Source: DASWRT01 sp036403035
GTDB lineage: Bacteria; Pseudomonadota; Alphaproteobacteria; ATCC43930; CGMCC-115725
Direction: 5' to 3'
DNA length: 10,256 nucleotides
Assembly (NCBI GenBank): GCA_036403035.1
Contig: DASWRT010000292.1
Location: 1-10,256, forward strand
The notes beneath the pieces were generated by a model. It was not told the DNA's origin and ran no database searches. It saw only the letters and a program-made list of their open reading frames with translations. Made by a program: the position numbers and the translations under genes. Below, in pieces: positions 6,981-10,256 of this stretch (positions are counted from its first letter, which is position 1; each line of letters starts with the position of its first letter).

Positions 6981-7721
6981 CTACTGCTCCAGCCGGATCA
7001 CCGTCACCGGCGCCACGCCCGTCGCGTTCGGCGCCGCCGCGGCAAAGTTGAAGCGCACCGGCTTTGCGCCCTGGCCGGCGGCCTCGGCCGGAACCAGCAC
7101 CAGCGTGTGCAAGATGCCGGGCTCGAGCGGCGGAGTCCCGTGCGGCCATTTGAAGGACGGCGTCGTCAATGGAGCGTCGAACACCACCGTGTCGCCATGG
7201 GCGATCAGAATGCGGTCGTACGCCTTTGCCGCCCGCCCGGCGAAGATGAAGCCCGGCGTCGGCGACAGCGCCGGCGCGGTCTTCACCGTCGGAACGCCGC
7301 GAATCAGCACGCCGCCGACCGTGCCGTCCTTGCGCACCGTCACCTTGCGCGGACACGGCGTCGACTGCCGCGAGGCGACCCGTGCATCCGCAATGCGCAG
7401 CTCGTCCTCGGTGAAGGTGACCTGACCAGCGCCGGTGATGCTCAACTCCTCGCAGCTCGCATAGAAGAGGACGTTGAGCGTCGCACCCGGCGCGAGGCGG
7501 ACCTCGCTGCCGGCCGGCATTTCGCTGAACGGCTCGACGGCCGGCTCGGTCCGCCCGGCCACGTCCGTGACGAGCGCGACGGCCGACGACGATTGCCCGG
7601 CCGCAAGAGCCGGACCGGCGGAAACCAGCGAAACGGCAGCAGCCAACCATACCGTCACGACCCGCGCCGCACCCGCGTGCCAGCCGCGCCGGACCAGAAC
7701 GAAGCGAAAGCCTTCTCCCAT
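6981..7721 (-). CDS. Exported FecR-domain-like protein, partner of the CHASE2 cyclase
   Basis: A 246-residue protein with a basic N-terminus, a hydrophobic stretch at about 21-39 and a signal peptidase-type site after ALA at 38-40, so it is probably periplasmic. Residues about 47-110 (VALVTDVAGRTE, then AGSEVRLAPGATLNVLFY and GAGQVTFTEDEL) follow the FecR-domain pattern of a beta-rich module. The C-terminal half has no motif I recognise. Cys90 and Cys123 could form a disulfide. The ATG at 7721 is preceded by GGTGGAGA at good spacing and opens directly into the signal peptide; an upstream ATG at 7766 would add 15 residues that spoil it. FecR-domain proteins are often encoded beside CHASE2 cyclases, so it may present a signal to the cyclase sensor. 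It is not an obvious iron-uptake regulator: no FecI sigma factor or TonB receptor gene is nearby. Confidence 0.85.
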   Translation of the reverse strand: MGEGFRFVLVRRGWHAGAARVVTVWLAAAVSLVSAGPALAAGQSSSAVALVTDVAGRTEPAVEPFSEMPAGSEVRLAPGATLNVLFYASCEELSITGAGQVTFTEDELRIADARVASRQSTPCPRKVTVRKDGTVGGVLIRGVPTVKTAPALSPTPGFIFAGRAAKAYDRILIAHGDTVVFDAPLTTPSFKWPHGTPPLEPGILHTLVLVPAEAAGQGAKPVRFNFAAAAPNATGVAPVTVIRLEQ

Positions 7722-7814
7722 CGTCGTCTCCACCGCCAATCGGCGCGGCGCTGCGCAATGCCGCACGGCGCCATGCCTATCCCTATATGGCTATCATCGA
7801 GACAGAAAGGCGGA

Positions 7815-7830
7815 AGTGACGGAAGTCACA
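7815..7830 (-). promoter_or_regulatory. CRP-like binding site upstream of the adenylate cyclase operon
   Basis: On the minus strand the sequence is TGTGA-CTTCCG-TCACT, which differs from the CRP consensus TGTGA-N6-TCACA at one outer position. GTGAC and GTCAC are perfect inverted arms around four bases. The centre is about 100 bases upstream of the FecR-like ATG. It suggests control of the operon by a cAMP receptor protein encoded elsewhere, possibly as feedback. The exact promoter is uncertain, so activation and repression cannot be told apart. Confidence 0.5.
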
Positions 7831-7921
7831 AGCAGCACCTGCTACGCCGGTCCGGCAGCGCTTCAGCGATCAGCCGGCACCTGCGTCATAGGAATGCGGA
7901 CGCGCCACATCCGGCCTCGTT

Positions 7922-7950
7922 CCTCCTGTCCGGTAGGAAATAACAGGAGG
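7922..7950 (+). repeat. Inverted repeat that pairs an AGGAGG with CCTCCT
   Basis: CCTCCTGT (7922-7929) and ACAGGAGG (7943-7950) are exact reverse complements with a 13-base loop. An alternative pairing, GGCCTC (7913-7918) with GAGGCC (7947-7952), overlaps it, so two competing hairpins are possible if this is transcribed toward hisE. It lies over 110 bases before the hisE ATG and just upstream of a short T-run (GTTTTTG). It could be a leader structure or a weak terminator; nothing more specific can be said. Confidence 0.3.
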
Positions 7951-8064
7951 CCGTGACGATCGAGTGTTTTTGCCGCACCGGCGTTGGTAATATCAGGATT
8001 CCGTGCTCGCCGCCGATCGCTCAGTGTATTATACGACAACAAACAATGAAAAAGGGCAGCGTCG

Positions 8065-8388
8065 ATGAAACAGACCGCCACCGACCGCTTATATGACGCC
8101 GTGCTCGCCCGGCGCGACAAGAGTCCGGCGCGTTCGCGTACGGCGAAGCTGTTCGCCGCCGGCCGCGCCAAAATGGCGCAGAAGCTCGGCGAGGAGGCGG
8201 TGGAGGTGGCGATCGATGCGGTCAAGGGAAACCGCGATGCCGTCATCGCCGAGAGCGCCGACCTGCTCTATCACCTCGTCGTGGTTTGGGCCGAAATGGG
8301 GATCACGCCTGCCGACGTCTGGACCGAGATGGAACGCCGGGAGAAGGCATACGGCATCGCAGAGAAGGTGCCGAAGCAGGCGGCATAA
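8065..8388 (+). CDS. hisE: Phosphoribosyl-ATP diphosphatase (HisE)
   Basis: A 107-residue cytosolic enzyme of the all-alpha MazG/HisE superfamily. It hydrolyses phosphoribosyl-ATP to phosphoribosyl-AMP and pyrophosphate, the second step of histidine synthesis. Typical HisE segments are RTAKLFAAGRAKMAQKLGEE (25-44) and AESADLLYHLVVVW (62-75). The metal-binding acidic residues are Glu43, Glu44 and Glu47 in the first helix and Glu63 and Asp66 in the second. Length is normal for stand-alone HisE, with no HisI domain. AAGGG stands 9-10 bases before the ATG. No other his gene is in the window: the left neighbour is divergent and the right neighbour convergent, with 30 bases between stop codons. Alphaproteobacterial hisE usually sits beside hisF, so this may be a relocated or second copy. 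Confidence 0.95.
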   Translation: MKQTATDRLYDAVLARRDKSPARSRTAKLFAAGRAKMAQKLGEEAVEVAIDAVKGNRDAVIAESADLLYHLVVVWAEMGITPADVWTEMERREKAYGIAEKVPKQAA

Positions 8389-8418
8389 TGATGCCGCCCG
8401 CGCGGGAGCGCCAAGAAC

Positions 8419-9393
8419 TCAAGAGCCGCCCGGTTCCGCGGCATCCTCTTCCGCGTCCCTCTCCGCCATCGCTTGGCGATGCGCAAGGAAGGCCATCAGC
8501 CGGCGGTCGCGCCATTCCTGCCGCGCGGCGAGCCGGTCGGCGGGCAAATCGCGCCGGCGCTCCGCCTCGATGCGCCCGGCGATCGCCGGCGTCCAGCACG
8601 CGGCCTGCTGCATCTCGGCCCACAGCCCGCGGTAGAACGGTCCATAGCGATCGAGGTAGTCGGCGACGCCGGCCGGCGCGTTGAGGTCGATCGTCTCCAT
8701 CGGCCCCATGAACGACCAGCGCAGCCCCAGCCCGTGCGACATCGTCTTGTCGAGGTCGTCGGCGGTGACATAGCCCTGCTCGATCAGCCGCAACGCCTCG
8801 TTGAGCAGCGCGCCCTGCAACCGGTTCAGGATGAAGCCATCGACCTCGCGGCGCACGGTGATCGGCACCTGCCCTGCCGCGTCGAGGAGGAGACGCGCCC
8901 GCTCGACCGTCTCCGGCGCGGTCCAGGGCGCGGCGCACAACTCGACCAGCGGCACGAGGTGCGGCGGGTTGACCGGATGAGCGACGAGGCAGCGGTGGCG
9001 TCCGGCGAGATCCGCGGTGAAGCGGGAGGGCAGGATCGCCGATGTCGAGCTGGCGATGACGGCATCGTCCGGCGCAGCGCGGTCGATCTCCGCGAAGAGC
9101 GCACGCTTCGCCTCGACTCGCTCCGGTCCGTTCTCCTGGATGTAGGCCGCACCAGCGACCGCCTCCGCAAGGCTGCCGGCCGGACGGATCCGTGCGCGCA
9201 CCTCGCCCGGCTCCTGACCGGGCAGCAGTCCCGCGGCGCGCAGGTCCGCGAGCGCATCGCCGGCCGCAGCGAGGCTGCGCTCCAGCGCCGCCGGATCCGT
9301 ATCGTGGATCGCGACCTCGTGCCCGGCGCGGGCGAAGACGATGGCCCAGGCGCGGCCGATCAGGCCGGCGCCGACGATGCCGATCCGTTCCAT
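8419..9393 (-). CDS. 3-hydroxyacyl-CoA dehydrogenase family protein (L-gulonate 3-dehydrogenase/lambda-crystallin-like)
   Basis: A 324-residue NAD-dependent dehydrogenase. The Rossmann loop GAGLIG is at residues 8-13, with Asp31 at the end of the second strand as expected for NAD preference. Active-site elements are the serine/threonine run in IASSTSAI (113-120), His139 and Glu151 in AHPVNPPHLVPLVE, and Asn190 in LNRLQGAL. The segments IQENGPE, GLGLRWSFMGPMETIDLNAPAG and YGPFYRGLW resemble lambda-crystallin/L-gulonate 3-dehydrogenase and 3-hydroxybutyryl-CoA dehydrogenase-like proteins, so the substrate may be a sugar acid or a short hydroxyacyl-CoA. The ATG has GGGAGGAG about 10 bases upstream, and the Rossmann strand starts at residue 3; the frame is open further upstream but without homology. 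It is transcribed alone and shares motifs with the 2045-3019 paralogue, with clear divergence. Confidence 0.93.
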   Translation of the reverse strand: MERIGIVGAGLIGRAWAIVFARAGHEVAIHDTDPAALERSLAAAGDALADLRAAGLLPGQEPGEVRARIRPAGSLAEAVAGAAYIQENGPERVEAKRALFAEIDRAAPDDAVIASSTSAILPSRFTADLAGRHRCLVAHPVNPPHLVPLVELCAAPWTAPETVERARLLLDAAGQVPITVRREVDGFILNRLQGALLNEALRLIEQGYVTADDLDKTMSHGLGLRWSFMGPMETIDLNAPAGVADYLDRYGPFYRGLWAEMQQAACWTPAIAGRIEAERRRDLPADRLAARQEWRDRRLMAFLAHRQAMAERDAEEDAAEPGGS

Positions 9394-9580
9394 GGTGGGT
9401 GCGCTCCTCCCATTTCCCGCCGGGGCGCGATGGGAGCCGCCGGCCTCTCGGTCCCCGAAGTGAACGCCGCGCCGGGCCCGCATGTAAAGCGCAACCGGAA
9501 GCCGCCCGGAGCCCCGCGCACGCCTCGACGCGAGGCGGATAGGCCGGATGCGCCGCGCGCATTTTCCCGCCGCGGCGCTC

Positions 9581-9609
9581 TTCACAAAGCGGGGTCGCTT
9601 TGCTATATG
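9581..9609 (+). promoter_or_regulatory. Sigma-70-type promoter of the tRNA-Lys gene
   Basis: TTCACA at 9581-9586 (five of six to the -35 consensus) and TATATG at 9604-9609 (four of six to the -10 consensus) are separated by exactly 17 bases. Transcription would begin near 9616, about 11 bases before the mature tRNA 5' end. The spacing and position make this the best promoter in the window. Confidence 0.7.
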
Positions 9610-9627
9610 CCCGCCACCGCGTAGTGC

Positions 9628-9703
<76 letters not shown>

Positions 9704-9711
9704 AGTTTTTC

Positions 9712-9745
9712 AAGGGGTTAGGCCGGATCGGCCTAGCCCCTTTTT
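9712..9745 (+). terminator. Rho-independent terminator of tRNA-Lys
   Basis: A 13-pair stem runs from AAGGGGTTAGGCC (9712-9724) to GGCCTAGCCCCTT (9730-9742), with one G-T pair and a 5-base GGATC loop. It is followed by five T residues (9741-9745, partly shared with the stem). It begins 8 bases after the tRNA CCA. Confidence 0.92.
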
Positions 9746-9751
9746 CATTCC

Positions 9752-9771
9752 AGTAAGCACATAGTAAGCAC
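9752..9771. repeat. Tandem 9-bp direct repeat next to the tRNA-Lys terminator
   Basis: AGTAAGCAC occurs at 9752-9760 and 9763-9771, a period of 11 bases, or about one helical turn. It stands immediately beyond the tRNA-Lys terminator. Short in-phase direct repeats beside a tRNA 3' end resemble arm-type integrase binding sites in attachment regions. That reading is inferred from position and spacing, since no integrase gene is visible in the window. The stretch from here to 9984 holds nothing else recognisable; its minus-strand open frames look like chance. Confidence 0.4.
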
Positions 9772-9984
9772 GCGAGCGGAATTCGCCGTTTCGCGGATAG
9801 CGGCTTCGCTCAACCGGAAAACCGGAGTGCGAACGGGGTCGAGGCGGCATCCAATCACTCCACTCGATCGCGAGCAGTTGGAGCCGCCTGCGACCGCGTC
9901 GCCGGTTGTGGGACACGGTGATGCTGCGAACGGCCATACATGAAGGCTGGAGAGCTTCCACACGCGCCTCGTAGCCTCTACCGT

Positions 9985-10239
9985 CTAGCGGTCTATGTCG
10001 CGATCCCACAGCACACGCAAAATTCGTCGGCTTGCGACGGTGCTCCGCACTTCCATGCGAAGGAAGATAGCGGCGGTAAGCGGTATCTGCCGTCGCCCGT
10101 CGGCGAACCATCTTGAGACATCGCCGGTTTTGTAGTTCGTGCGGGCGACGCGGTTGACGGCGCGGCAGAAGTTAGGAACAGGCCATCTCAGGGCGCGGAG
10201 GATCCACCGCGCCCGGTCCCCGTACATACGAAGTGCCAT
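9985..10239 (-). CDS. Small putative helix-turn-helix protein, 84 aa
   Basis: An 84-residue basic protein that I cannot assign to a named family. Residues about 17-62, with RWPVPNFCRAVNRVAR, then GDVSRWFADGRRQIP and a following helix TAAIFLRM, match the general pattern of small Cro/phage-type helix-turn-helix proteins, in which a tryptophan and an IP turn follow the recognition helix. This points to a DNA-binding role in a mobile element or a toxin-antitoxin-like setting, but the match is by eye only. The ATG has a weak AGAGAG upstream. Codon third positions are mixed and less GC-biased than in the metabolic genes. It reads toward the tRNA-Lys gene and may belong to an inserted element continuing off the right edge. 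Confidence 0.5.
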   Translation of the reverse strand: MALRMYGDRARWILRALRWPVPNFCRAVNRVARTNYKTGDVSRWFADGRRQIPLTAAIFLRMEVRSTVASRRILRVLWDRDIDR

Positions 10240-10256
10240 AATCGTTTCTCTCTAGC

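Larger units (their letters stand above)
7722..8064. other. Divergent intergenic region between the FecR-like/cyclase unit and hisE
   Basis: This 343-base spacer should hold promoters for both directions. It contains a CRP-like palindrome (7815-7830), an 8-bp inverted repeat (7922-7950) and, toward hisE, TATTAT at 8027-8032, which could be a -10 element with no good -35 partner. On the minus strand TATAGG (7787-7782) is a weak -10 candidate for the FecR-like gene. No convincing gene is present; the minus-strand frame that crosses it runs through hisE antisense. Confidence 0.6.

Noticed and set aside
6940..7758. Upstream extension of the adenylate cyclase frame by over 270 codons
   Set aside because: This part overlaps the FecR-like gene in another frame, reads as low-complexity Arg/Gly/Ala sequence, and lies before the proper membrane-anchored N-terminus.
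5991..7943. A plus-strand open frame of about 650 codons antisense to the cyclase and FecR-like genes
   Set aside because: It is highly arginine-rich, matches no motif, and is the shadow of two well-supported minus-strand genes.
7863..8246. Minus-strand 127-codon frame across the hisE leader and gene
   Set aside because: Half of it is antisense to hisE and the rest is intergenic; there is no recognisable domain.
8397..8406. CCCGCGCGGG palindrome between hisE and the second dehydrogenase as a bidirectional terminator
   Set aside because: It is a 10-base palindrome with no loop and no T-run on either side; it is likely to be chance in GC-rich DNA.

Overview
The window is GC-rich bacterial chromosome, about two-thirds G+C by eye. 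Its genes look like those of an alphaproteobacterium, possibly a member of the Rhodospirillales: an AlkK-type acyl-CoA ligase, carnitine/gulonate-dehydrogenase-type oxidoreductases, a CHASE2 adenylate cyclase and a Crp/Fnr regulator with an FNR-like sensor domain. The order is an inference; no marker gene is present to fix it.

Layout, left to right. Positions 1-370 hold no gene I can defend. A minus-strand pair follows: a 3-hydroxyacyl-CoA dehydrogenase (2045-3019) and, 36 bases downstream, an AlkK-type fatty-acid CoA ligase (371-2008). Divergent from them is a small YoaB-type Rid protein (3239-3586). Convergent with that is a minus-strand Crp/Fnr regulator (3797-4528), preceded by an AT-rich stretch with repeated AAATTGT elements. 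Next is a minus-strand two-gene unit: an exported FecR-like protein (6981-7721), then a membrane-bound CHASE2 class III adenylate cyclase (4789-6936). A 343-base divergent spacer (7722-8064) holds a palindrome that fits the CRP consensus. It leads to hisE on the plus strand (8065-8388), isolated from other his genes. Convergent with hisE is a second dehydrogenase of the same broad family as the first (8419-9393). The window ends with a tRNA-Lys(CTT) gene that has a clear promoter and terminator, followed by a tandem 9-bp repeat and a small helix-turn-helix-like gene (9985-10239). That end looks like an island or prophage boundary.

How the genes may work together. The ligase and first dehydrogenase plausibly belong to one fatty- or hydroxy-acid catabolic unit. 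The FecR-like protein and the cyclase probably form an envelope-sensing cAMP-producing module, and the palindrome upstream suggests feedback by a cAMP receptor encoded elsewhere. The neighbouring Crp/Fnr protein is FNR-like rather than CRP-like and lacks the cAMP-binding Arg-Ser signature, so its closeness to the cyclase should not be read as a cAMP circuit. I do not see a clearly new multi-gene system. The best leads are the FNR-like protein keeping three of four cluster cysteines, the operator-like repeats in front of it, the CRP-like palindrome, and the tRNA-Lys junction.
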